The notes under the pieces were generated by a model, which saw nothing but the letters and a program-made list of their open reading frames with translations, was not told where the DNA came from and ran no database searches. DNA of 64,000 nt from Callorhinus ursinus (taxonomy: Eukaryota > Chordata > Mammalia > Carnivora > Otariidae): positions 128,559,024 to 128,623,023 of the forward strand of contig NW_020312785.1 of the NCBI RefSeq assembly GCF_003265705.1, written 5' to 3'. Position 1 is the stretch's first letter. Each line of letters opens with the position of its first letter. Below, one piece after another: positions 12,541-22,102 of this stretch. The position numbers and the translations under genes were made by a program.

Positions 12541-12749
12541 GGGGGCGCCTGAGTGGTTCAGTCGTTGGGCGTCTGCCTTCGGCTCAGGTCATGATCCCAG
12601 GCTCCTGGGATCGAGCCCCGCATTGGGCTCCTTGCTCGTCAGGAAGCCTGCTTCTCCCTCTCCCGCTCCCCCTGCTTGTGTTCCCTCTCTCACTGTCTCT
12701 GTCAAATAAATAAATAAAATCTTTAAAAAAAAATAAATATATAAATAAA
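12541..12749 (+). mobile_element. Can-SINE, sense (type A)
   Basis: Full-length copy with an expanded A/T-rich tail. Target duplication TAAAAGACGTGG at 12527-12538 and 12750-12761. Confidence 0.95.
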
Positions 12750-12938
12750 TAAAAGACGTGGGTGTTTGCCCTCATGGTTCTCAATTTTTTTTCCTCAGTT
12801 GTTAGAACTTAAGCAAAGATGACAAAAATAACTCCACTATCAACTAAATTGGGGGAAAGGAAGAGTGAAGAATTAAGCTTTATCTTTTAACTTAAAAAAT
12901 CAGAGGGAAGCAGCATTTTTATACTTAAAATCCATAAT

Positions 12939-13266
12939 AAATGATTAAGTCACTTCAGATACTGTCACCCATAAATCACCTAAAGATCTTCTAGAGGAAG
13001 GTTATGAATCACAATTTTAAAATTACAGATTCGGGGGCGCGTGGGTGGCTCAGTCAGTTAAGCGTCTGCCTTCAGCTCAGGTCATGATCCCAGGGTCCTG
13101 GGATCAAGTCCTGTGATGGGCTCCCTGCTCCGCAGAGAGCCTGCTCCTCCCTCTCCCTCTGCCCCTCCCCCATGCCTGTGCTCACTCTCTCTCTCTCTGT
13201 CAAATGATTAAGTCACTTCAGATACTGTCACCCATAAACCACCTGGAGATCTTCTGGAGGAAGGTT
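12939..13266 (+). repeat. 65-bp direct repeat flanking a SINE
   Basis: 12939-13003 and 13202-13266 match at 61 of 65 positions by my reading; all four differences are transitions. It is far longer than a normal target duplication, and 29 bases present between the left copy and the SINE are missing on the right, so it is not a simple insertion footprint. Confidence 0.88.
13033..13202 (+). mobile_element. Can-SINE, sense, tail lost at a duplication junction
   Basis: Starts gggggcgcgtgggtggctcag. It ends abruptly at 'tctgtcaaat', where the A-rich tail should begin, and passes directly into a second copy of a 65-bp flank (12939-13003 repeated at 13202-13266). Confidence 0.92.
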
Positions 13267-13500
13267 CTGGCATTTAGTAGCGTTGAAGAACATGTAGAAA
13301 ACATGTGGAAACATGTTTTCTTAAAAAAAACCCTCAGTTTTCAAGTATTATAGAAAAGTAATGTAGGGTAGGATACAGGAAACATTTAAGTAGGTATTTT
13401 ATTTAAATAATGGTATAAATTAATTTCATCTGTTTTGAGCGAAGAGGAAGATTATAGTTATATCTTTGATCAAGTTTTGCTCTTTGGCAAGAATTTGTTT

Positions 13501-13722
13501 TTTTTTTTTATTTTTTTTTTAAATATATTTTTTTAAGATTTTATTTATTTATTTGAGAGACAGAGAGAATGAGAGATAGAAAGCACAAGAGGGAAGAGGG
13601 TCAGAGGGAGAAGCAGACTCCCTGCCGAGCAGGGAGCCCGATGTGGGACTCGATCCCGGGACTCCAGGATCATGACCTGAGCCGAAGGCAGTCGCTTAAC
13701 CAACTGAGCCACCCAGGCGCCC
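13501..13722 (-). mobile_element. Can-SINE, antisense (type B)
   Basis: Long T/A-rich tail at 13501-13545. The body carries 'gaagagggtcagagggagaa'. Target duplication AAGAATTTGTTT at 13489-13500 and 13723-13734. Confidence 0.95.
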
Positions 13723-13951
13723 AAGAATTTGTTTCTTAAGACATTGGCATACTCTTATCATAGTCTGTTCTCTTGATAATGTCTGTATCACTCCTGTTCT
13801 CAAGTATGTAGTTGGACTGTGTCTGGCAGTGACAAAATTTGATGAATTTATTAAATTGACTAGTCAGTTCAATAAAATAACTATTTTGAGCTTGTCATTG
13901 AATTGACTGCACTGCTTTCAAGTGTTGATACATTTGTAAATGTGAATTTTA

Positions 13952-14133
13952 TTTTATTTTTTTAAAGATTTTTTATTCATTTGGGAGAGCACAAGTAGGG
14001 GGAGCAACAGAGGGAGGGGAGAAGCAGACTCCTCGCTGAGCAGGGAGCCCTATGTGGGACTTGATCCCAGGACCCTGGGATCATGATCTGAGCTGAAGGT
14101 AGATGCTTAACCAGCTGAGCCACCCAGGTGCCC
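13952..14133 (-). mobile_element. Can-SINE, antisense
   Basis: Target duplication GTAAATGTGAATTTTA (13936-13951) against GCAAATGTGAATTTTA (14135-14150). Confidence 0.95.
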
Positions 14134-14333
14134 TGCAAATGTGAATTTTAAATCACATTTATTCCAAATTAACTTTGGAGTAGAAATTGTGATTTTACTG
14201 AACATAATAGAATGTTGTAGGAATGAATGCTATTTGGTTTTAGACTAAATTTTTGTTAGGTTGAAAGGTGGATTCTTATTATATCGGCTCTTAGTTTTCT
14301 ACATTAGAATGAAGTAGAACTCTTCATAAATAC

Positions 14334-14605
14334 CTTTTGTACTGACTTAACCTTCTTGGTTCTAAATGTATATATAGAAACTTCTTAATGTTTCTGAAAT
14401 CAGGATGCATCTTACAGTTGATGTGCAAAATCATTTAATTGATGGTATCTTAAAAAGCACAGATATATAGTTTATATCACCATTCAGAATTAAACTTCAG
14501 GCTTATTATTTGCAATGACTGTTTTCTGGGTTAATTCAGATACTACTTTGACATTTATATATTTATTTATTTTTAAAGATTTTATTTATTTGAGAGAGAG
14601 AGAGC
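14334..14605 (+). repeat. Source copy of a local ~265-bp duplication
   Basis: Single-copy intronic sequence plus the start of the SINE at 14552. It recurs at 16259-16524 with about seven substitutions and four small indels by my alignment. Confidence 0.9.
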
Positions 14606-14745
14606 ATGAGTGCATGAGCAAGGGGAGGGGGAGAAGCAGGCTCCCCACTGAGCCTGGAGCCCAACACGGGGCTCAATCCCAGGACCCTGGGATCATGACC
14701 TGAGCCAAAGGCAGACACTTAACTGGCTGAGCCACCCAGGCGCCC
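14552..14745 (-). mobile_element. Can-SINE, antisense
   Basis: Target duplication ACTACTTTGA at 14542-14551 and 14746-14755. Its first ~50 bases, with the left flank, were copied downstream to 16259-16524. Confidence 0.94.
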
Positions 14746-14912
14746 ACTACTTTGAAGTTCAAAATATTTTAGTGATTAATGGTGTGATGTTTTTTTTTCC
14801 TGAGAATAATTTCATTTTTGAAGAATTTGACCAGTTGATTCAGTTGGTTAGAATAGAAGTTCTCAGGTGACCAAGGAATACACTCTGTAGAGGAGTATAG
14901 AAAGTCATTTTG

Positions 14913-14996
14913 AACAAACAATGAATCATGGAACAGTACACCAAAACAAATTATGTAATATATGGTGATTAACATAACAATAAAAAATTAAAAAAA
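14913..14996 (+). mobile_element. Ultra-short 5'-truncated L1 insertion, sense
   Basis: 84 bases consisting only of the last part of a carnivore L1 3' UTR ('caatgaatcatggaac', then AATAAA and an A-tail). Bounded by a perfect 14-bp target duplication AGAAAGTCATTTTG at 14899-14912 and 14997-15010. Confidence 0.88.
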
Positions 14997-15010
14997 AGAA
15001 AGTCATTTTG

Positions 15011-15600
15011 GTGGGATGAAGTTTTTTTGTTTTTGTTTTTAAATAACTGCTAAGAAAATATCTTTGTGAATAGCTATGTCCAAATATTCTTGTTCTACTT
15101 GGACCTGAGTGAGTTACTGAATTTTCTTTAGCCTGAAATATGTGTGTGTGTTTTAAACATGTCAGTACTTATGTACTGCTTCATTTTTCTGAACCATTAA
15201 TCCAATATGTTGATATTAAAATGAATGCTTCATATCTTCTCCATTTTGTATAATTTTGATATATATTCTTCATTTAAGTCTAAATTAATCATGATTGTTA
15301 TTTCTCTTCCCCTCCCCCCACTCCATTCTTTTTAGCAAATGACAGTCACATGCAGTACTCTTAACCATTCCTGGAACAGTTAAGGTATTAGGTTAAGTCT
15401 TACAAACTGAAATTTAGTTTGTATTTTGCTTCTGACTTGTCTCAGTAACTATGTGCAATTCCTGACTTCTGTATCATAATAACCAAAGAAGTGGCATTGC
15501 TGGATGGAAATTGGGAATTTAGGCAGTTGTCTAGTTGATTTATGTCTAAAGAAATAATTTTGCCTTACAAGTTCTGATAAGAGAGAGGCTTTTTGTTTAT
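15011..15600. other. Intron 2 stretch without recognised features
   Basis: Unique AT-rich intronic sequence; nothing recognised. Confidence 0.5.
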
Positions 15601-15604
15601 TTGA

Positions 15605-15795
15605 CTTAGCAAGATAATTACCTGTCTTTAACCTTACCAGTGTACAATAACTAGCCTTAGTTTCCTTATCTTTTAAATGGGAAATGATAAAACAGTAATA
15701 TTAGAGAATTCTGTGAGATTTATTTAGTTCACTTTTAATAGACTAAAATCATCATGTGAAAGGTATGCTGTAAGTGTGAATTATTGATACTTTTT
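15605..15795 (+). mobile_element. MIR, sense, diverged
   Basis: Matches the MIR order: '...acaataactagccttagtttccttatcttttaaatggg' region (15645-15681), then 'attctgtgagatt' where MIR has its 'gtgaggatt' block. Confidence 0.6.
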
Positions 15796-16154
15796 CATTT
15801 TTCCTCACCCTAAGAGACAGTGCCTGAAATAGCTACCTTCCTTACCCTACATGTCAAGACTGAGAAACTTAATACATACCATGATCACTTTTGAGGAAAA
15901 ATTGAATTGCTGTCGTTAAAAGCAGTGGGACATTTTGCAACTGTTTAAATAGCAATTCTTAATATAATCTTTTCTGTCAAGAAATAAAACCATTCTTAGT
16001 TGTGGCACAAAATACGTTTTAAATATTGACTCACTGCTTAGAGTTGTCAAATTTATCAGTAAATTGGTTTTTATATTGAATAATTAGATCTGGAATTATA
16101 GACATCCAGAGGGGTTCCTTTATAGAATCATTTGATAGAAAATTATGAATATCA

Positions 16155-16559
16155 GTTTTTTTTAAAGTAGACTCCACGCCCAGCATGGAGCCCAACGTAG
16201 AGCCAAACTCATGACTGTGAGATCGAGATGTGAGCTGAGATCAGGAGTCTGACGGAGTCTTTTGTACTGACTTAACCTTCTTGGTTCTAAATGTACATAT
16301 AGAAACCTCTTAATATTTCTGAAATCAGGATGCATCTTACAGTTGATGTGCAAAATCATTTAAATGATGGTATCCTAAAAAAGCACAGATATATAGTTTA
16401 TATCACCATTCAGAATTAAACTTTAGGCTTATTTGCAATGACTCTGTTTTCTAGGTTAATTCAGATACTACTTTGACATTTATATATTTATTTTTAAAGA
16501 TTTTATTTATTTGAGAGAGAGAGCCACCTACTTAACCTGTTGAGCCACCAAAGTGCCCC
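16155..16559 (-). mobile_element. Short Can-SINE, antisense, split by an inserted duplicate
   Basis: 16155-16253 is the left part ('aaagtagactccacgccc ... gatcaggagtctgacg'). 16529-16559 is the missing head ('cttaacctgttgagccacc ... tgcccc'). Between them lies the ~265-bp copy of 14334-14605. The SINE is otherwise contiguous, so the copy was inserted into it. Confidence 0.85.
16259..16524 (+). repeat. Copy of the 14334-14605 segment, inserted in a SINE
   Basis: Starts CTTTTGTACTGACTTAACC and ends inside the GA-rich part of the copied SINE tail. Same orientation as the source, 1.9 kb downstream. The left junction shows the short direct repeat GGAGTCT twice (16244-16250, 16254-16260). Confidence 0.9.
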
Positions 16560-16924
16560 TGATTTATCAATTTTTTAAACCAAAAGGGACAGTGTAAGCA
16601 TGGAGCACGATGAGTTATTTGAAAATCCCAAAGAAATTCTGTTAAAAAACTTTCTTTGACAGTTTAAGCTTGCTGTTTTGAATGGCTATTTTTTTGGTCT
16701 TCTTGGTTTAAAAACAATTCATAGTTGTTATTCATGTTTCTAGTAACTAAGCACTGCAGAGACATTTTTAATGGAAAGCAACATTTTTCTGTCCAAATAC
16801 CTTCCCTATCCCAGTTTTATTCCCTTGAAGCAAACTCTTTTACCCCTCTCTGATTTTAGTCCTTCTGTTGGTGTTTCTGCATAACTCTAAATTATATACA
16901 GTACTTACAGCTATTTGTTGAATT

Positions 16925-17116
16925 GTTTTTGTTTTTGAAGATTTTATTTATTTGACAGAGAGAGAGTGAGAGCAGGAACACAAGCAGGGGGAGTGGGAGA
17001 GGGAGAAGTAGGCTTCCCGCCCAGCAGGGAGCCCGATGCGGGGCTCGATCCCAGGACCCCGGGATCATGACCTGAGCTGAAGGCAGATGCTTAACGACTG
17101 AGCCACCCAGGCACCC
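16925..17116 (-). mobile_element. Can-SINE, antisense (type A)
   Basis: Target duplication CTATTTGTTGAATT at 16911-16924 and 17116-17129. Confidence 0.95.
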
Positions 17117-17310
17117 TATTTGTTGAATTTTTAACTTAAATAATATCTTTTGACTCTCTGCTACGAAATTTGAGGATGTAGCTTGTTTACCTACTCTTCT
17201 TTCCGTTTCCCTCCTCCCAGTTAATAATAGTTACATTAAAAAAGGAGTAGTGGTTGTCTTTCATAACTAAATAAAATATTTAAGCCACTATTTGTTACTC
17301 TTTCAGTTTT

Positions 17311-17522
17311 TTTTCTTTCTTCTTCTTTTCAAAGATTTTATTTATTTATTTGACAGAGAGACACAGCCAGAGAGGGAACACAAGCAGGGGGAGTGGGAGA
17401 GGGAGAAGCAGGCTTCCCGCCAAGCAGGGAGCCCGCCCGATGCGGGGCTCGATCCCAGGACTCTGGGATCATGACCTGAGCTGAAGGCAGATGCTTAATG
17501 ACTGAGCCACACAGGCTCCCCC
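17311..17522 (-). mobile_element. Can-SINE, antisense (type A)
   Basis: Flanks TTACTCTTTCAGTTTT (17295-17310) and TTATTCTTTCAATTTT (17523-17538), two mismatches. Short GCCC duplication at about 17432-17439. Confidence 0.93.
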
Positions 17523-17539
17523 TTATTCTTTCAATTTTC

Positions 17540-18370
17540 AACAGTATTTCTTGGTTCCCTACTTTGTAAAATGGGGATATTAATACCTTCATTCTGCCTC
17601 CATCTTCTCAAACTGGTTTCAGTTTGGTACACTTAATTTTACACCTTGAAGGTTAGTAATATTTACATTGCATAGCACAGCTACAATGCATCTTCTTTGT
17701 GTTGTCAGTAAGTAAACGACCAATAAATTGCCAGTGCTTTTACTATAACTAAATATTCAGTGCCAGATCAAACAGAATTTTAGGATTAGATTTCCTACAG
17801 GTCCAATATCTTGATCTCTAGAATACCCAACGAGTCATAACATTAGGCCAAATAGATCAAATCTCTCTTTTCTTCCCCTTAACATTGGTTACTTGATTAA
17901 AAAAGTTTTACATTTTAGTTTCCTTCATATTTGGTCTATGGTTTTCTTACACAGGTGTTTTTCTTCTGGGATTTCTGGTTGTCTTTTTCTCCCCACCTCC
18001 CTTCAATAATGTGTCTTTATTATATTCTTAAGCACTCTGCAGTCCCCTCTTGTCTGTCTCAACCTGTTTAATTTACACCTGTCTGCTTTGTCTTCCAGAA
18101 GTACACTGAAATTCTCATTTCCTTCTCTTTGCTGTTTATTCCTTTTTGCACTTTCGGTATTTTGCCTCCCTGCTCCTTCCTGCCTGCCCCAAGTGGGATC
18201 TTGAAGGAGGGGGAGGTGAATGTGTGTGTGCTCAGTTTGCTATCATTAACCTGGACTTACTTGGTTAGTTTTGAAGTACCTGTTTTAGACTTCTGTATGA
18301 AATTCATAAAGGGTGTTCGCCAGTATCAGATGTTTGAGATTTCTCATTTAATTATGGACTGCATATACTT
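17540..18370. other. Intron 2 stretch without recognised features
   Basis: Unique-looking intronic DNA with C/T-rich patches near 17985-18200; no recognised element. Confidence 0.5.
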
Positions 18371-18371
18371 T

Positions 18372-18582
18372 TAAAAAAAAGATCTGTTTATTTGAGAGAG
18401 AGAGAGACCGTGCGCCTTAGCCTGTGTGCGGTTTGGGGAGGGGCAGCAGGAAAGAATCTTCAAGCAGACTCCTCAGTGAGCATGGAGCCCTATATGGGCT
18501 TGATCCCAAGACCCACGAGATCATGACCTGAGCCGAAACCAAGAGTCTGACGTTTAACTGACTGAGCTACCCAGTTGGCCCT
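18372..18582 (-). mobile_element. Can-SINE, antisense, older copy
   Basis: Diverged. Flanks CTGCATATACTTT (about 18359-18371) and CTGTATATACTTT (about 18586-18598). Confidence 0.88.
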
Positions 18583-18609
18583 GGGCTGTATATACTTTAT
18601 GTGCATGTG

Positions 18610-18800
18610 AACACATCACAGAATCCGAATTAGAAGGAATCATGATTTAAAGATGAAACAAATCCTAGTTAACCTCTTCATTTTATAGAATGGAAAATAA
18701 ACCTCTTTATTTTATAGGACAGAAAATTGAGGCTGAGGGAGAGGATGCAGATGTGAGCAGTCTTTTTATCAAGAACTCTCAATTAATGGTAGAGCAGAAT
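18610..18800 (-). mobile_element. Possible MIR remnant with internal tandem duplication
   Basis: 'cattttatagaatggaaaat' followed by 'tattttataggacagaaaattgaggc' resembles the antisense MIR core duplicated once (units about 18672 and 18702). Too diverged to be certain. Confidence 0.35.
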
Positions 18801-19690
18801 TAAAATGAAAGTTTTTTTGGTTTTGAATTTATTAGTCTTGCTCAGCTTTGTAATGCCTCCCCAACCTTGAATCACATGGCTTAGAAAAGTGAAAATTATG
18901 TTAGTAGCATGCAGTTCCTTTAGGAATTTGAAGCCAATCCTCTTGGAGGAGTCATGCTGTTTCTGTATTTTTGTTTGTTGTATTGAAAAAGATGTGAAAT
19001 GAAATTCTTTGAGAGTAAATGTTTTTGTTCAGATTCTTATTTTTTAAGGTACTTTAGTTACCTGTCATCCATTTACCGTCACAGTAATTACCAGATAGCA
19101 GGTATCCAGTTAGCAAATCCTCATATTTAAAAAGCAAAGGAGAAGAAGTGGTTTTGAGAATTTTTTTTGTATTTGCTTTAACAAAGCCTATGTTTAATAA
19201 TGCATGAATGATAGTTAAGAGATTGCTTAGTCTCAAACAATGTAGCACTGTTAGCCTTTGTATATGTATATAAGGGGTTGGGTGCAGTTAAAAGTCAAAG
19301 TAAAAAAAAAACAGGACAAAAGCAGATTTTTAAAAAAGTTCTTTTTGCAATGCAATGACATTAAGATGATTATCCCCATATTATTAGGATAGTTCTTGCA
19401 AAAGGAATAGTGTCAGATTGGAAAGTCTCAATCTGCTCCAACCTAGAGGCATCAGGGAGGAATACCATGTATATTTGGATAGCAGTTTCAGGTGTTGGAA
19501 TGAGATCCTGGTAATTCTTTCTTTACCAGTTGATTGGATCACTCAGAATGCTTGGATTCAACTTAATAATCTTTCTGTCTTATGTGGAGGTGTTCTAGTG
19601 CAAATCAGAAGTTGGAATGATCCATAAATAATGTGACAAAAGTATCTAATTTACATTAGAAATTTTGGTTATTATCAGTGGTTCAGAGAA

Positions 19691-19885
19691 ATTTTTTTTT
19701 TTTAAAGATTTATTTATTTGAGAGAGAGAGAATGTGGGCGAGCGGTGCAGAGGGGCAGAGGGAGAGAGAGAGAAGCAGACTCCCTGCTGAGCACAGAGCA
19801 GGGCATGGGGCTTGAGCTCACAACCCTGGGATCATGACTTGAGCCAAGAGTTCGACTGTTAACCGACTGAGCCACCCAGGTGTCC
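19691..19885 (-). mobile_element. Can-SINE, antisense
   Basis: T-run, 'aaagatttatttatttgag', and head 'actgagccacccagg' at the right. About 260 bp upstream of exon 3. No clear target duplication. Confidence 0.92.
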
Positions 19886-20142
19886 TGGTTAGATGAAGTT
19901 TTTAGTGTTTTTCTACAGGCTGCATGTACTGATAATGGGCAATCTTTTTACCCTTTGTAGGTGCATTGCCAAAATCAAGGCAGAAGTTATGGCTTGGTTA
20001 TTATAATATATGATGATTTATATAGTGTTAGTATTTCAAAAAAAAGAATATAAATGGGAAATATTTGTGTAAAAGTATAACATTTTAGTGAACTACTAAG
20101 ACAGTGAAGACATTTTAACATAACTTTGTCTTTATTTTAAAG

Positions 20143-20193
20143 AATTCAGAAGGAACTTGCAGAGATTACGTTGGACCCTCCTCCCAACTGTAG
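20143..20193 (+). CDS. UBE2E2: UBE2E2 exon 3: start of the UBC domain (residues 59-75, part of Ser76)
   Basis: A 51-nt internal coding exon, too short to appear as its own ORF. The acceptor is ttttaaAG (20141-20142) and the donor is TGTAG|GTAAGT (20194), a consensus match. Exon 2's trailing AG plus this exon's first A makes Arg59. The exon then reads IQKELAEITLDPPPNC and ends with AG of Ser76. This is the universally conserved alpha-1 helix and following loop of UBE2E-type UBC folds (the E1-binding and E3-facing edge). Both exon ends are phase 2, so the exon is symmetric. The next exon, which should start with a T or C and encode AGPKGDN..., is not in the remaining 43.8 kb of the window, so the catalytic Cys (about residue 139) is absent here. 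Confidence 0.97.
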   Translation, partial: NSEGTCRDYVGPSSQL

Positions 20194-20199
20194 GTAAGT

Positions 20200-22017
20200 A
20201 CTTACGGATTTTTATTTATTTGTATCTTTTGCACAAGGTATAATTGAACCGTTGGTCTGATGTACAACTCTTGTAATTTGATTAGTAAAATATTGTAGTT
20301 TGAATTTAAATGACTGTGGAGGACGGTTATTGTTTTTGTGCAGAAATGGAATACTTATCAAGTCTGTTTGTAGAGGTATAGTGGGGTTGCCAAACAGAGT
20401 AATGCAATAACAATAAGATAATGAAATTATAGAGTAACAAATACAATTATCTTTCAGTGGAATAGGTGTTGGGGCCTTAAATGATTTCTTTAATGATAGA
20501 ATAATAGTGTGGCTAAAATATTTGCTATTTGATAATTCACTTGTTACTTTGTTGGAAATTGATTTTTAAAAGTACTGGAACATTAAACTGTTTTTTCATG
20601 GTTTACATTATTTCTTGGCTGTAGCTAAGTAAGAATGGGTGATTTGAGGCAGTGATGTTAAATTTAAAACTCTCTCCTTTATGACCGCATTCTTCAATTT
20701 TCTGGTCAGAGTTTATTTATAAGAAGTAATAGTGCTTGCCTGGAAATGATTAATGATATACAGGTAGATAGAGGAAGAGGAGAAAAATGACCTCCTACCT
20801 TATACTAGATCTTGGGTCTGATGCAGTAGTTGGAAGATTGGCTGTTGGTCTAATATAAAACATTTCTTTCTGTTTTGATATGAGGTCAGTGTTGGAACCC
20901 GGCCATCATGGAGTTTTCATAGTTTAAATTGGTAGTCTTGTGGATTGAAGGTGAGAGGGCAGATTACAGGAATATGTTGCTAATATTGAATGAAGGTAGA
21001 ATTTATTGTTTGGTATGATTTCTGATTTTACTGATCTTATTTTTATGTGAAAGCAAAGGTAGCAACTCTACATATTAATGAAAGTGAGAATTTTGCACAT
21101 GGCTATTTGATACTTGGCAAGTTGAAAACTGTTTTGTGTAGGAAAAGTTCTAATAAGGCTTTTTATGTTTGTGGTAAATCTAATGTTCTTTACATGAGAG
21201 TCTTATACAGTATATACCCTTGCAATAATAATCAAAGAATCTTTTATTCAAATACAACAAATATTTCTTTGTTAAGTAAAACTGTTTAACAGTAATACTT
21301 TTTGTCACACTTAAGACTGTTACATCAAAGACTTTTTCAGATGGTAAATCATTGGTCGCTTTGGTTGCCAATTCTTGGAAATGGATTGATTTTGGAAAAA
21401 CTCCAGTTTGAATGAAACCTAAAATCTCTTGTTTCTTATGACAGTATTCATTTGAATGGTTTGAATCTTTTAAAAAAAATAGTTTTACCACATATATTAT
21501 TTTTGTAATCTTTTTACAACTAAATTGATAAATATATGAACTTAGTTTATATACTTATTTGCTTAAATTTTGACAACAGATTACCGGCAAAATGAACTAC
21601 TTTGTTTTAATGAGCTTGTTTAAGGCTCATTTTTAATAAATGAAATCCATGTACAATATTATGGGATGGTTAGACTGCAACTTTGTTATAAGATGTATTA
21701 TTTTCTAATACATTAGTCTAATTTAGTTTTGACTTACTACAGATAATTTAGCTTGATTAAACCAGTGTGTTATAAACATGCGTGAAAACAAGTGTGAGGA
21801 AAGGAATTACATAATGGCAATTATTTAAATAAACTAAAATAATTAAACCAATTCTATTTAAAGTTAAAAAGAAAAGTTTATAATGTCTGAAATTTGGAGT
21901 TTTACTTTTTCATTAAGCCACAGTTAATGGTATCATTACTGGTCATGTAAACTCTTTATAAATGAAGCGTTTTAAAATGTGGATGTGACACATAATAAGC
22001 CCTTTGGTAAGTTTTAG
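20200..22017. other. Start of intron 3, no recognised element
   Basis: AT-rich unique intron. Open frames at 21047-21289 (+) and 21180-21491 (-) have no family resemblance and no splice context. Confidence 0.5.
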
Positions 22018-22034
22018 GAAAGATACCTACTTTG

Positions 22035-22085
22035 TTGGTTTTTTCCCCCAGTTTTATTGAGATATAATTGATATATAACATTGTA
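22035..22085 (-). mobile_element. Ultra-short L1 3'-end insertion, antisense
   Basis: About 51 bases. Read on the - strand it is the end of an L1 3' UTR: ATATATCAATTATATCTC, then AATAAAACTGGGGG and a short A-tail. It sits between perfect 17-bp target duplications GAAAGATACCTACTTTG at 22018-22034 and 22086-22102. Confidence 0.88.
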
Positions 22086-22102
22086 GAAAGATACCTACTT
22101 TG

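Noticed and set aside
12939..13266. Unusually long (65-bp) SINE target duplication
   Set aside because: The left copy and the SINE are separated by 29 bp absent on the right, and the SINE lacks its tail, so a rearrangement explains it better.
13033..17522. CRISPR-like array of repeats
   Set aside because: Repeats are ~190-bp retroposons in mixed orientation with irregular spacing in a mammalian intron.
21047..21491. Overlapping open frames on both strands soon after exon 3
   Set aside because: AT-rich, no homology, no splice or promoter signals; does not match UBE2E2 exon 4.
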